A stretch of DNA of 64,000 bases from Talinum fruticosum. Lineage: Eukaryota; Streptophyta; Magnoliopsida; Caryophyllales; Talinaceae. The translations under genes were made by a program, and so were the position numbers. Position 1 is the stretch's first letter. Each line of letters begins with the position of its first letter. The notes beneath the pieces were generated by a model that had not been told where the DNA came from, ran no database searches, and saw only the letters and a program-made list of their open reading frames with translations. The stretch is from the NCBI GenBank assembly GCA_021018815.1, contig JAITYX010000026.1, forward strand, positions 4,464,001 to 4,528,000, read 5' to 3'. This document shows positions 34,756 through 47,466 of this stretch, in pieces.

Positions 34756-36197
34756 TGACGACTTGGGTATAACTCTCTATCTCTCTATGGTTTTAAATTC
34801 AAGTCATTCTCACTCTTTAAGAAGCTCGATCCTTAAGTTTTCAGTACTATGTGACCTACTTAGAAAGCATTTCTTGAGTAAATCACTTATCTTTGGGTTT
34901 CGACCCACTCGGATGTAACTCGGATAGTTGTCGTGAGTAAATAATTTTACATGCATAACTTATTTTGAGTTCGACTTATTGTATTCACCGAGAAGAATTA
35001 CTGCATTAATTCATTCTTTCTAAGTCAAAATTACTAACCGAAATTATTTATTTGACAAATTTGATGCATTGGGTGTATATGATTTTAATCTCTCATTCAT
35101 CTAAAATTATAGACACAAAATAGAATTAGAACTTATTGAATATTGGACTTATAAAATTCTATTTATTCAGGTTAAGGATAATTAATGGCTTAATTATTTG
35201 AATTAATTTTTATCCTTGCCTAATCTTGGACCAAAGTATTTTTATACTTAGAGTAACATTTTAATTTGCTTTTGCATGTTGATTAAAGTATTTTAATCTC
35301 ATTTTGAAAAGCAAAAGCAACCGACTTCTAACCGTTAAACACCAAGCAGACGTAAAAGTATCTTGTTTCGGGACAGTGCTCAAACACCATGTTAGGGTTG
35401 TTTGCTTCAAAATCCGGTAAACTTCAACTTTGAGTCTAACGGTTGTTTCCATCCCAAATTTCAGTCACAAATAGTGGGTTGGAACACCTTTTGAGCCAAG
35501 GATCAAAACCTAACGTTCGTATCTCGCAACTACTCCTTTTCCGAGGGACTCGAGTATTTGTTACAATGGCTAATGAAGCTTCCCAGTCTAGATTCAGTCA
35601 CAATGGCTACTCTGCCTTACTATGCATAAAAAGAAGCCATCCTACTAGACTTGAAGATTAACGAACTTATTGTTGAACACTTATTCGGATCTTACTCTCT
35701 CAATCTTTAGCTATCAACTTTATACTTAAGTTTTCTTACTTTTTAAGTTGAAAAGAAGAAGTCTTGTAATCACTCTTACGTACTTTAATTCTTTGTAACA
35801 TCCTTTGACTGAGTTGTAAGGGTTAACGCAACTAGTTGTCCCTAGCTATAAGGGTTATCTCGGTTAGGAAGTACTAGAATAGATAAGGAAATTTACGTGT
35901 CTAGGAAAATTTGTATTGAATTGTCTAAGGGAGGAATTCTGTAAGAGTTAGTCCTTGTATTTTGTGGATTCAAAATAGTGGATTTGACTTGGTGTCCGGA
36001 TTGACACCGTCGGTGATTTTCTGCGCCAGGAGGGTTTCCACGTATTTTTACGTGTTATGTTTTTTGAGTTCATTCTCGACTTAGAACTGTTTTTTGAGCT
36101 CACACTTTGTAGAAAAATATTTTTATTCTCGCAAAATTTCCTTCTCACCCTATTCACCCCTTCTAGGGTGATTTAGACTCTCAAGAGCAAATCTTCA
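34756..36197 (+). mobile_element. 3' LTR of copia 2b (variant subfamily)
   Basis: It follows the purine-rich CATCAAAAAGGGAAACAT and starts TGACGACTTGGG, then ends GCAAATCTTCA at 36197, giving 1442 bp. It shares the family blocks (GGACCAAAGTATTTT, TAAGGGTTAACGCA and GGGTTTCCACGTA), but its first half resembles the LTR fragment at 17008-17980 more than the complete copy. This suggests a sub-family. No primer site follows, which is consistent with a 3' LTR. Confidence 0.82.
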
Positions 36198-36847
36198 ATT
36201 GTTTTTGCTTTAATATACGATTATTCAGCTTTAATAAACCTACAAAAATAAATTATAAATGATACTCAAAGTATAAAAATACTTTGGTCCATTATTAGAT
36301 AAGGATTAGTCTAAATAAATCATTTAACGTCTAAAATTCCTTAAACTATTAAAATGGAATTTTTCAAGTCCAACAGATTAATATGATCAAATTTCATAAA
36401 TGTGTTAATGCAAAGAATAGATTGGGTAGAAATAGGTTCAAAGATTTAATTAGACATATTTAAGTGTTTCCCAAAGTAATTAAATTCAACTTAATAAATC
36501 GACTAAAATAGAATTAACACTAGTAACTTTGATTTAATTTATGAGGTAAGTCAATTTAAAAGATGAGCTAAAGATGTGAAAATATTTAGGCAAACTTTTA
36601 GTTTGAGCCATATTGAGTTGGTCGGTTTCCGAACTAAGTGATTTGGTCGGTGTTGAGTTTCATTAAGCTGGGTCGGTTTCTACTTTTCTATGTAGAACTA
36701 AGGCCCTAGACTTTAAGAGATGATATTTTAGATCCAAAGTCTTAGGCCATGAACTTCATTTTAGAATGACTCTTGTTTAATCCTAAGTTTAGATGAATAA
36801 TTTTAAATCAATATCAATTAAGAGGTTAGTTTATACATGAGTTTTCA
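36198..36847 (-). mobile_element. 3' LTR of minus-strand copia copy C, truncated
   Basis: On the minus strand the LTR starts TGAAAACTCATG at 36847, right after a polypurine tract (36848-36863). It proceeds through GGACCAAAGTATTTT and is cut at 36198 by the plus-strand LTR of copia 2b. It is part of copy C, whose other pieces are at 36848-36926, 40065-40810 and 51742-52150. Confidence 0.75.
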
Positions 36848-36863
36848 ATCTCCCCTTTTTTAG
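36848..36863 (-). promoter_or_regulatory. Polypurine tract of copia copy C
   Basis: On the minus strand this reads AAAAAAGGGGAGAT immediately before the LTR start, matching AAAAAGGGGAGAT at 50126-50138 in the complete copy. It primes plus-strand cDNA synthesis in active elements. Confidence 0.75.
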
Positions 36864-36926
36864 GAAAGACATTCATAACCTAGAGAAATTTAGCAAGTTA
36901 AAGATATCAAAAATATTCTTGAGTAT

Positions 36927-39900
36927 CCGTAATACCCGAATTTTTAAGAAAAGTAACTCGGGAAGCATAGAATTATGGAGTATTATTCCCCGCGACTTGG
37001 GGGTTGAGTGACTCGAGTTTATTTACGGCCGGACATATTACATGAGTATCCCGTTGGAGGCTGGTATTGAATAAATTAAATCAAGGACATTTCCTCCCTT
37101 CTCATTTGAGGTGAACCTCGGTGCGGCTAGGCGAGTGTCATAATTGGTGCATCGAAATCAATTAGGAGACAAAATGCAAGAGGACGGAGGAAGGAAGAGG
37201 CATGGATTGTTTTATAAAGGAGGAGGTTACTTGGGCCATAAAGGGATAAATGAGACAAATTAGGGGTCCAATAGAAGGGGAGGTGATTTTTGTTTAGCGG
37301 TGGTGAGAGCAACGCCAAAAATAAAAGAAGGAAAGAACCGAAGGGAGGGGGACACAGGAAGAACAAAGAAAGAAGGAGCAGAACGGGCGGAACAGGGGAG
37401 GGGGAGAGGAGCACCGAATAGAAGAGAGAGAGAGAGAAGAGGTGAGCGCGCGGCGAAGGAGACCGAAGGGAAGACCGGCGACCACCGTAGGACCGAAGGC
37501 AGCGGTCGGCGGTGCGAGTGAGCGCAAGCGAAGAGGAAAAGAGAGCGAGAGGCCGGGCGAGAGAAGGCGGAAGCGGACCCGAGGCAGGGATAGACGCGAG
37601 GGGACCGAGAGGCCGGACACCGGAAAGGCGGCGCGAGAAGGGAAGAGGACCGGCGGCGAGCGCGCGAGGGCCTGGTCGAGAGATAGCCGAGGCCAAGAAC
37701 AACAAACCGAAACAGGGAAGTGAGGAACGGGAACCGGGGCAACCGGGGACGCGGGACTCGCAACCGACGACGGCGGCAGACGCCGAGGAAGACTGCAGAA
37801 CCGTGATTAGCAGCGAGGAAGAGAAAGGAAGATAGAAACCGATCCAGGAAACCCGAACCTCAACAAACCGCCGATCCTCGAATCGAGGTGGGTAGTCTTA
37901 TACTCTAAACTATTAGTAATTTCGAAACCCAAATGGATTTGTTGTGAATGTTGAATGTGTTCGTGAATATTGAATTGTTGTGAATGTTGAGTATCCGTAT
38001 TGCAGAACATACCTAATCGTTGTTTAAGATTGAAATAAGAGCTTAGAATGGATTTAAGGAATTGAGAGGGCTGAATCGTGAAATGAAAGGAGTTACTTGG
38101 GTTAAACAAGTAGAATTAAATTGGGAACTTCAAAGAGATTTAATAGTTACTTAAGGTTGAATTGGAACCTGCTGATTCTGAAGAGGTTAGATTGTATAGG
38201 TCAAAGGAGTAGTATTGAAGTTTCGATTAGTTATTAAGGATGAAGATTTGGGACATGGATATGAATTATGAGTTAATTAAGTTTTAGAGATTCTTGAACC
38301 TGCGGAATTAAGAGCTAATTACGAACATTGGGGAATGGTAGGTCGAAGTATAAAGAGGAGTATGAATTCGTATTGAGTAATGTGCAATTGGGACAAGTGA
38401 GAAATGGGTAATTGTGAGATTGATTATGATCAAAGTATATTTAATTCCTCGAGGTTGAACCGAGAGTGAAAATAAGCAAAGCTAACTGAAACCGAATAAT
38501 GAAAAGTGATTAAGAGTTACATAACTAAGGACGGACGAGCAAGAGTTAAGTAATGAGTTAGAGACATACAACGGGAATTTGAGGCAGGGAATGGTAAGGT
38601 TAAGTTGAGGAATTGGAGTAAAGACAGGGAGTTAAGGAAAGTTGAGACGTGAGCAAACAAATTGGATTCACAAAGTAGAGACAAAGTGAGGAATGGAGGT
38701 GAAGAGAATAAATTGTGAGAAGTAGAAACATTGATTTAGGTGATATGTACTTGTGGTTATTGTGGCTCGTAAAAGAAATCAATACTACTAAAAGTGAAGG
38801 ATTGAGAAAGATATAGTTGGAAAAGAGTTGAGAATGATTGCTTGCATTGAATGGTGATTATTCGTGCTATGTGATTGCTTTACGTGATGCTCAAAAGTAG
38901 TTTCGAAAGGAGTTTTGTATTTTACGTGAAATGATTCTTGAATGTAACTTCTTGTGAACTACCTTTCGAACGTGAATGTGTTTTGAAGAAGCAAAACTTA
39001 TTTGAGAAAGTGAATTTATAAGAGTGACACGTGGTGTCATGCCTTCCTTGATACTAAATTGACTAAGAAAGTCAGTAAAGTGAATGTAATGAATGAGAAT
39101 GTGTAAGAGTTTTGAATCGATCGGCTACGGATCGTTTAGCATACCGAAGGGTTCGAACTGGGAACGCCCAGCTAGAGACTTCGAGGGAAGGGTTCTAATA
39201 GGGGTCCTGCAGAGGCGGGATGCCCGCCCGAGACTTCCCGAACCCGGGAGCCTTTTTGTCGGGGTCGTGCCCCGAATTAAAGAAGTGCTAGTTCAAGTCC
39301 TCGAAGGCCTAGAATGTTGATTCAACCCCAAAAGAATTATTCATGAATGTGAAATTGTGTTTTAAGTGATTGAAGTGTCATGATCTTTTCGTTCCAAGAG
39401 ATTTCAATGAAAAGTATATAGATTTCTATTACACTATTATGCTTTCGCAGATTTCATTATTATGAGTATTATGTGTAAAGAATTTCCATTTTAAGGGTAT
39501 AAGACTCCGGTGAGCCCGTGGTTTATTGCTCACCCCCACAAATTCCCCCTTTCCCTCCCCAGTGTTGCGAGTACACTTTTAGCGGCTTAATTGACGCTTA
39601 ACATACTCCGGACTCTAGCCGACTATCGATGGTTGACTAGTGCAGTGACTCAAGTGACTCAAGTGGCTGGCTTGCATTCTTATGTGTTTAAATGTTGTAT
39701 TGTAATTTAGTTCATGTAGTTATACCCGATGTACTCTAAACCATTTAGATTGTTTCCAGTTTTATAGTATGATTGGTTGGACTCCGGCGTGTGGCCGTGG
39801 AGTTGTATACCCCGAGCGGGTGGCTCGTTGAGTTATATTATGCTTTGTTTTATGCAGGGTTGTAAGGCTAAAGCCTATGAGTTAGTCCTTATTACAAATG

Positions 39901-40064
39901 GAACTCTGCCAAAATTTTTAGGAATCTTAGATCCTTTTGGAAAACCATCCTTATTGTCTTTGAGTTGAGTTTAGACAGCCAAACCAACACCGGAAAGAGC
40001 CTTGGGAGTTCCTTTAAGGAACTCTAGCGATGTAATACTCCCGGGGGTGTTTTGGGGTGTTACA
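36927..40064 (+). mobile_element. Ty3/gypsy Tekay-like solo LTR 3
   Basis: It is about 3138 bp long, begins with CGTAATACCCGAATT (the first bases are altered from the expected TGTAATACCC) and ends GGGGTGTTACA. It is bounded by AGTAT (36922-36926 and 40065-40069; AGTATC if one more base is counted). The 3' block with TAAGGCTAAAGCCTATGAG and AACTCTGCCAAAATTT is shared with solo LTR 1. The purine-rich tract (37290-37830) holds long minus-strand frames (192 and 167 codons) that I regard as artefacts. It is inserted in minus-strand copia copy C. Confidence 0.85.
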
Positions 40065-40810
40065 AGTATCATAGTAAAGAATTAATATATAAATGAGAAA
40101 TACTCAACAATATTTACAATTTTAGGTATTAAAGTAAAATATATCGGACCATATACATAATTCGACACTCGGAAAGGATTTTATTAGAGAAAAACACTAA
40201 GTATCGGAACAAACATTATACAAATAATATAGAAGTGTATCGAGAGCGTAAAAGATCATTTCATTAATAGCGAGAAATGATACAGAAAAGAAAAAATTAA
40301 AATTACTCCTCCTAAACTAGTTAACTCTCCCAAGTTCACCAAAAGACAAAAGGCAACATAGATTCTTCTCCCCTATGCATTTCATCAAAAAGACGGAGAG
40401 AAAAAAATTTTGGACAAAAGAAAATTAAGAGGGATGAGGTTAAGAGGGTTGAGAAGAAAACGATTGCTTGGACGTCTAAGTTCATTTGCGATGAACTATC
40501 CGAGGTGATCCTTCTCCTTGAACTTTTGAGCCTTTTTAGGTTGAATAGGCTTTGAAGATGGGAGCGGAGGTTGCTTTTAGAAGTACCAACCTCTTCTAAA
40601 GATTCTTCTTCTACCGAGGAGGATTCTATCTCTGCTCCTTCTTCTTCTTCTTTTGAGGAAGATTCTTCCTCAGATTCTTCTATTTTTTTTTAGCTTTTGG
40701 CTACCTTAACGTTGGTGGAGGTTGCTGAACGAGCAACATCTTTTCTTCGAAGCATCTCCCCGAGATTATTAATTAGAGTTTTACTCGATCAATCTACTTC
40801 TAAGCGAGGT
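40065..40810 (-). mobile_element. ORF3 end and 3' region of copia copy C
   Basis: On the minus strand, 40810 down to about 40400 encodes the Ser/Glu-rich tail of ORF3, with clustered GAAGAAGAAGAAGG repeats near 40640. A TTTTTGATGAAATGCATAGGGG word (about 40375-40390) then matches 33914 of copia 2b, and an AT-rich untranslated part reaches the gypsy LTR. The complete element 40811-51736 interrupts this ORF3 at GAGGT. Confidence 0.7.
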
Positions 40811-42408
40811 TGAAGACTCGGACTTTATACTTACACTTTTCCGAGTTCCATCCAGGAATCGGGTATAAGATCTCTTCTCTCTTAAGGTTTTGATTATAAG
40901 TCATTCTATGTACCTTAGAAAGTTTTCTAAGTGATATAGCATTTATTCCGAGTGTTCTAGAAATTATTTCATATGTGTTTGTGTGACTCGGCTAACTCAT
41001 AAAGCATACTTCTACTAACTCGGTTCCGAGTTACTCAACACTCGGAATTATTGCATGTTCAAACTCTTGTATTCACACACATAAACTCATTTCTAACTTC
41101 ATGTTCCAGGAATTACAATGTTAATTTTCTATTCCATGTCAGCTTGTGTTGTTTGAACTTTGTTTTAGTCTAGATCAAGTTCGTTCACTCGATATTCTTT
41201 ATCTAACTTGATTCTCTTTTAGATCGACTCGGATGGAATTTTGAGTATCATGGATATTAGACTTAGAAAATTCCATTCCTTTTCCGACTCGATAATTAGT
41301 CGTTTAATTATCTTAATCATATCATTATCTCGTGTCTAACCTTGGACCAAAGTATTTTATACTTTGAGAACCAAACTGATTTTCTTTTGTAGGTTATTCA
41401 AACGAGGCTATCCTATTTTTAAACCGCAAAAGTAACCATCTTTAAAACGTCAAATCACTAGCAAATAAGGCTTTTTCCACCTCTCGATCTAGCCTCGGAC
41501 ATCGTGTCGGGGTTGTCCGTTTCCAAAAATGGAAATCTACAACACCATGCTCAACGGTGGTTTTCACCTTATTTTTAAAGACACTACCAGGTGGTTTTGG
41601 GACTTCCAACGGAGTCAAGAACCGTTGCTCAACGTTCATATCTCAATGGATATTTTCCGAGTGACTAAGAAAATCCCTTACAATGGTCACAAAGGACCTC
41701 CAGTTAGAAGATCGACACAATGGCTAAGCTGCTTGGTCATCTATATATGAAGCCAACTTTCAAGACTTGAAGATTGGCGAATCTATTGTTAATATACATA
41801 CTTGAGCAAAAAGTCATTGTAATCATTCTCAATCTTCTACTTACAACTCCTATTCTGTATTTGATAACGTTCCGAGTTGTAAGGTCTTGTACTCGATTAC
41901 AAACACTTTCTTTCTTACTCTCTAAGTAAGGTCCCTTGACTGAGCTGTAAGGGTTAACTCAGCTCGCTTGTCCCTAACTATAAGGGTGATCTCAGTTAGG
42001 TAGTACTAGATTAGATAAGGAAATTTCGAGTCTAAGAAAAACTTGTAAGGAGTTGTCTAATGGAGCAACTCAGGTCAAGTGAGTCTACCGTATTTTGTAG
42101 ACTCAAATTAGTGGATTCGACTTCGTGCTTGGATTAGCACGGTCCGTGGTTTTCCGCCCTAGGAGGGTTTCCACGTACTTTCCGAGTTATTACTTTTCCG
42201 AGTACATTCTAGACTCGGATAGTTTTAGAATTCCGATCAATCTGTTTCTTCACTACGTATCGTATTCCGAGTTCATGCTTTTCCGAGTACATCCTTGCCT
42301 CTCGCTCACCTCGGATCCTTATTCGCTTTAATTTTCAAGCAAGTTTCCTAATCACCCTATTCACTCCCCCTTCTAGGGTGATTTATACTCTCCAAGAGCA
42401 AACCTTCA
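40811..42408 (+). repeat. 5' LTR of copy 3
   Basis: It starts TGAAGACTCGG and ends AACCTTCA, immediately before the primer site. A TATA box candidate, CTATATATGA, is at 41741-41750 and precedes a probable start of transcription. It would supply the promoter for the genomic RNA. Its first half is rich in CTCGG/CCGAG words. Confidence 0.92.
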
Positions 42409-42410
42409 AT

Positions 42411-42422
42411 TGGTATCGAGCC
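42411..42422 (+). promoter_or_regulatory. Primer binding site of copy 3
   Basis: TGGTATCGAGCC lies two bases after the 5' LTR. It matches the initiator-Met tRNA complement with one base missing, identical to the sites at 3556-3567 and 10680-10691. Confidence 0.8.
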
Positions 42423-42465
42423 TAGCCTTTCGAAAGGATCTAACCATCCAAAGGTTTAAAGATGA

Positions 42466-43940
42466 AATGTCTCGTAACAATGGAGAGTTCGATGTAGGAA
42501 GATCTTCCAGCAGACCACCAAAGTTCAAAGGATCCAACTTCGTGCACTCGGAATAAACTCATGGAATGTTTCCTACTAGATCATGATGAGGATGTCCGGA
42601 ACATCATACAAGTGGGCAACTACATTCCCATGAAGACAGAAGAAACAAGACTCGTACCCAAGACAAAGGCCGAGTTCACAACTGATGAAGCGAAAAGTTC
42701 GTAAAGAACTTCAAGGCTATGAACATTCTAATGTGCGCCATCAGCTTAGAAGAATACAATCGAGTGTCGACCGTGATACAGCCCAAAGAAGTGTGGGACA
42801 CTCTTGTCAACACTTATGAAGGCACAAGCCAAGTCGACAAGCAAAGATAAGCCAATATCTTCATAAATATGAGCTGTTCAAGATGGAGCCGTAAGAAAAC
42901 ATCACTCGGATATTCATTCGATTTACAGAGATTACCAACAATCTCAAATCTCTGGGTAGAAAGATTTCCCACGAGGAAATGTGCAGAAAGATACTCGAAG
43001 CCTACCCAAGAAAAGATGGGGTCCCAAAGTGATAACTATCGAAGAGGCTCGGAACTTGTCTCTACTAAAGCCGGACGAACTCATTGGGAAGCTTCTAACC
43101 CATGAGATCCACCTGGAAGAGGAGGATGCAGAGGTCAGCACCAAAAAGAACATTGCTCCGAAAGCCTCAAAAACAAGAGAAGCAGATCCGAGTTCCTCCG
43201 ACTCGTAAAAGGATCCCATGGCACTTATCGCTAGAGGCTTCAAGAGAATGATAAAGCACAAGAGATGGGATAAGAAGCCAAAAGAAGAGTTTTACAAGAA
43301 AGACAAAAAGGATAGAAAAGGTAAATACTCTTCCCCTTCAAAGTTATCTTTGACTAAGAACTCGGATGTTTTGAATGTGGCAGCAAGGAACATATAGTCA
43401 AAGACTGTCCAAAGAGAAAAAGGGACAGAAAGAAGAAAAAGGCTATGATGGCCACATGGAGTGACGAGGACTCATCGAAGATGACGAGGACTCGGATGAC
43501 TCAAAGTGTCCGATGGCACTTTCCGACTCGGATTCGAAACAGAGTTAGACTCGTAACAATCGGACAAATGAGGAAGCAAATCCTCAAGAGGTAATTGAAT
43601 ACTTCCTCAAATTCTCCAAAGTTGATTTAGCTAAGTATATTTTTACTTTGGAAGAGAAGTCCAATTTTGATTCTTCTCATTTTAGAGAACAACTTGAGTC
43701 AATTTCTTCCGAGAGCATTTCTTTAAAAAATGAGATGGAAAAACCGAGACTTACACTCGGAGAACTCAAGACTAGTGCTCAATCCAATGAGGCTGAGTCT
43801 AAGTTACTCGAAAAGAAAATGAGTAGCTAAAACAAAAGCTCAATAAGTCTCAAGATCTTGTTTTAAAGTTTACTCAGGGTCGAAAAACCTTGATATGCTC
43901 TTAGGATCTCAATGCTTCTCCTTCAGAAAATAAGGTCTTG
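42466..43940 (+). pseudogene. Gag of copy 3
   Basis: It starts at ATG 42466 (MSRNNGEFD), runs through a helical gag core (to about 43200) and a Lys-rich segment, and contains a CCHC knuckle at 43367-43408 (CFECGSKEHIVKDC, all four zinc ligands present). A coiled, Glu/Ser-rich linker follows (43590-43930). The start is chosen because the sister copy 1 has the same ATG at the same distance from the primer site. Frameshifts occur near 42555, 42700, 43020 and 43200, so no complete Gag can be translated. Confidence 0.87.
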
Positions 43941-44324
43941 GTTTTAACAAAGAGGAGGAATCAAATTCCTACTCAGAACTTTTCAAAAAGGATTCCGGAA
44001 CTCGTAAAGTTCGGGAAGGCTGAGCACGGTTCCATTCATAAAGATGAAAGGAGGACTCGAGCTTAGACCAGACTTTCAAGAGAAAACCATTTCCTCTAGT
44101 TTATAAAAGAAAAGTTTTTCAAGAAAAAGAGACACAGACTCAGTTCTCTAAACGAAAGACTCAGAATCGGACCAAACCTAAAGTCATTCAAATCTGGGTT
44201 CCGGAAAACCTTCTTCCTCAAAAAGGACCACAAGAAAGGGTGTTACTGGGTTCGTTAGAGGAAGTGAGAAGGGTTAGTTTGGTTTTTTTTTTTTTTGCAG
44301 GCCACTCAAAAAGATCAAAAGGAC

Positions 44325-45830
44325 ATTGGTACCTAGACAGTGGATGCTCGGGCCATATGTCGGGAGACTCGGGACTCTTTTCCGAGTTAGAAGAGTACAA
44401 AGGAGGAAAAGTCACATTTGGAGATGATAGCAAAGGTAAGATAATTGGGATAGGTAAGATTAGAAAAGGAAGCAATCTGGTCAGCCCAAGTATACCTTGT
44501 CAAAGAGTTAAAGTATAACATGCTTAGCATCTCTCAATTGTGTGATAAAGGTCAAGAGGTAAGATTCACTCAAACCAAATGTTATATTTCCGATGATACC
44601 ACCAAGGAAATCAAGCTCTCGGGTAAGAGATCGGGTAACACTTACATTATTCCTCTTTCTAACCCGAGTCGAATTTATCTTGTTTAAAAGTATCACTTCT
44701 TGATGATTCATGGACATGGCATCGTAGATTAGGTCATGTTAGCATGCATACGATCAAGAAATTGGCATCTCATGGTTTAGTTATAGGATTGCTTAATTGT
44801 GCTTTCAAGAAAGACAAAGTTTGTGAAGCTTGCACAAAAGGGAAACAAGTCGGATCATCATTCAAATCTCTCAAGACAGCTTCCACATCCAAGGTGCTTG
44901 AAATGATACATATGGACTTATGTGGTGAAATCCTCGTTAAGAGTCTTGGAGGTAAATCATATGTACTTGTTATTGTTGATTATTACTCACGATTTACTTG
45001 GGTGTGTTTTCTTAAGCAGAAAAATGAAGCATTCAAAGAGTTCAAGCAAGCTCTGCAGAAAATCCAAGTTGAGTCTCGGACTCGGATTCAAAGAATTTGA
45101 ACCGACCACGGACGGGAGTTCGACTACTCGGAATTTGCAAAGTCTTATGACAAAAATGGCATCTCCCACAACTTCTCAGCACAAAGAACTCCTCAACAGA
45201 ATGGAGTAGTAGAGAGAAAGAACAGAACTCTTGGAGAAATAGCTAGGACAATGATGATTGAACACAATCTACCCTACTATTTCTAGGCTGAGGCGATTAA
45301 CACCGCAAATTACACCTTGAATAGATGCCTCATCGGACCCATCTCGAAGAAAACACCTTACGAGCTCTATAAAGGGAAGAAACCCAATATATCATATTTC
45401 AAACCCTTTGTATGTAAATGTTTTGTCCACAACAATGGTAAGGATCACCCGACCAAGTTTGATGCTCGGTCGGATGAAGGTATTTTTCCGGGTTATTCTT
45501 CTCATAGTAAAGCTTATCGCATTTTTAATAAAAGAACTAACAAAGTGGAAGAAAGCATCCACGTTGTGTTTGATGAGCTTAAACATGAAAAACCAAGTGA
45601 GTCAACATTCTCATACCTAAAGCTCAGCGAAGTGATGATCATGATGAAAACAAGCCTATCAAGAATCAAACCCAACCAGCTCGGAATGAAGTTACTCGGA
45701 GTGAAGTGACTCGGAATGAGACAATTCAAGAATTCGCTCGTAATGATGAAGGACAATCGATGGACAAGTTCACTCGGAACAAGCTTCGGAGGATCAACCA
45801 ATCCAGCCTAACAGATCCGGTGAATCAAAG
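44325..45830 (+). pseudogene. Protease and integrase of copy 3
   Basis: The aspartic protease triad D-S-G is at 44336-44344 (WYLDSGCSGHMSGDSG). The pre-integrase zinc region follows (44715-44850; MHTIKKLASHG, then CEACTKGK). The integrase core has MDLCGE at about 44910 and the glutamate-containing ERKNRTLGEIA near 45215. The middle aspartate block reads VIVDYYSRF instead of the expected VDDYSRF, so a catalytic residue appears changed. A C-terminal linker continues to about 45830. Stops at 45100 and 45285 and several indels break the frame. Confidence 0.87.
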
Positions 45831-45939
45831 AACAGTAGAGCATTCAACTATACTTCTAGTCACCCACTAGAAAACATATTATCCGATATCAACAAGTGGG
45901 GTAAGAAATCATTCGTCTCTTCGGAATCTATGTGCATTC

Positions 45940-47466
45940 ACCGCATTCATATCATTAACTCGAACCTAAAAATGCACTAGAGGCCCTAAATGAACCTGAA
46001 TGGGTAGAGGCCACGCAAGAGGAACTCAATCAATTCAAAAGAAACCAAGTCCGGACTCGACCAAACGACCTTCCGACCACGCAATCATAGGAACCAAGTG
46101 GGTTTTCAAGAACAAACTGGATGAAGGTGGATTGGTAGTCGAAACAAGGTTAGACTTGTGGCTCAAGGTTATAATCAGGAAGAAGGGATTGATTGTGGGG
46201 AAACCTTTGCACTGTTACTGTAATTGAAGCCATTAGAATTCTATTAGCATTTGCATCTAGCATGAATATCAAGTTATATCAAATGGATGTTAAGTGTGCT
46301 TTTCTCAATGGTTTTATCGAAGAGGAAGTCTATGTTGAGCAGCCCCTGGATTTGAAAACTTAGAATTTCCAAATCATGTTTTCAAACTTCAAAAAGCTCT
46401 TTATGGTCTTAAATAAGAGCTGACGAGCAATTTCTTGGTTCAAAATGATTTTAGAAGAGGTCAGATTGACAAGACTCTCTTTATAAAAACCAAGGGGAAA
46501 GATTTCCTTATCGCTCGGATATACGTTGATGATATAATTTTTGGAGCTACTAATGAAATTATGTGACGAGATTTTTCCGAGTTAATGAGACAGGAATTTC
46601 AAATGAGCATGATAGGAGAACTCAATTTCTTCCTTGGTCTACAAATCAAGCAAGAAAAATATGGAATCTATGTCCATCAATCAAAGTATACTAAGGAGCT
46701 GCTGAAGAAGTATCAACTTCAAGATGTAAAGCATGCAAAGAACACCTATGAGCAAGTAGCTTGAAACCGGACTCGGACGATAAAGGTAAAGCAATAGATC
46801 GAAACTCTATCGAGGTATGATTGGATCTTTGCTATATCTTACATCCAAGTAGACCGGATATAATGTTTAGTGTTTGTCTATGCACAAGATTCCAAGCTAA
46901 TCCGGAAGAATCACGTCTCACTGCGGTGAAGAGAATATTCACATATCTTGCAGGGACTCGTAACTTAGGTCTATGGTACTCCGGAGACTCGTAACCGACT
47001 CTCATTAGATACTCGAGATGCCGATTACGCTGGACACAAAGTTGATAGAAAGAGTACTTCAGGGGCGTGCCAATTTCTGGGTCAATCCTTAATATCTTGG
47101 CACTCAAAGAAGCAAAACTCAGTAGCTCTATCAACTGCCGAAGCCGAGTATATTGCAGCTGGAGCATGCTGTGCTCAGATTTTGTGGATAAAGCAACACT
47201 TGAGAAATCTTAGACTTTCTTTCAAATCGGTGCCAATCAAGTGTGATAAACAAAGTGCAATCAGCATCACCAAAAATCCAGTTCAAGCACTCAAAACGAA
47301 ACACATTGAGGTCAGGTATCATTTCTTAAGAGATCATTCTGAGAAAGGTGATATTGAACTCAAATTCATTCCTAAAAATCTTCAATTAGCTGATATCTTT
47401 ACTAAGCCTCTTAGTGAAGATCAGTTTTGTTTTATTAGGAATGAGCTTGGTATGTTAAATGCATAA
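45940..47466 (+). pseudogene. Reverse transcriptase and RNase H of copy 3
   Basis: RT starts near 45965 (ALNEPEWVEAT), passes the fingers (WVFKNKLDEGG, 46090) and [19 protein letters not shown] (about 46260-46310), and has the catalytic IYVDDIIFGATNEI box at about 46520-46560. RNase H follows (47040-47466) with STAEAEYIAAGACCAQILW and KCDKQSAISITKNPVQ, and ends at the TAA after LGMLNA. Frameshifts at about 46080, 46200, 46340, 46410 and 46750 disable it, although the catalytic box itself is preserved. Confidence 0.9.

Noticed and set aside
37127..37763. 192- and 167-codon minus-strand open frames
   Set aside because: Same purine tract in the third gypsy LTR; two overlapping frames are both open, and no domain is visible.
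36927..40064. A gene in the GC-rich 39120-39310 stretch
   Set aside because: It lies within the solo LTR and corresponds in position to non-coding repeats of the sister LTR.
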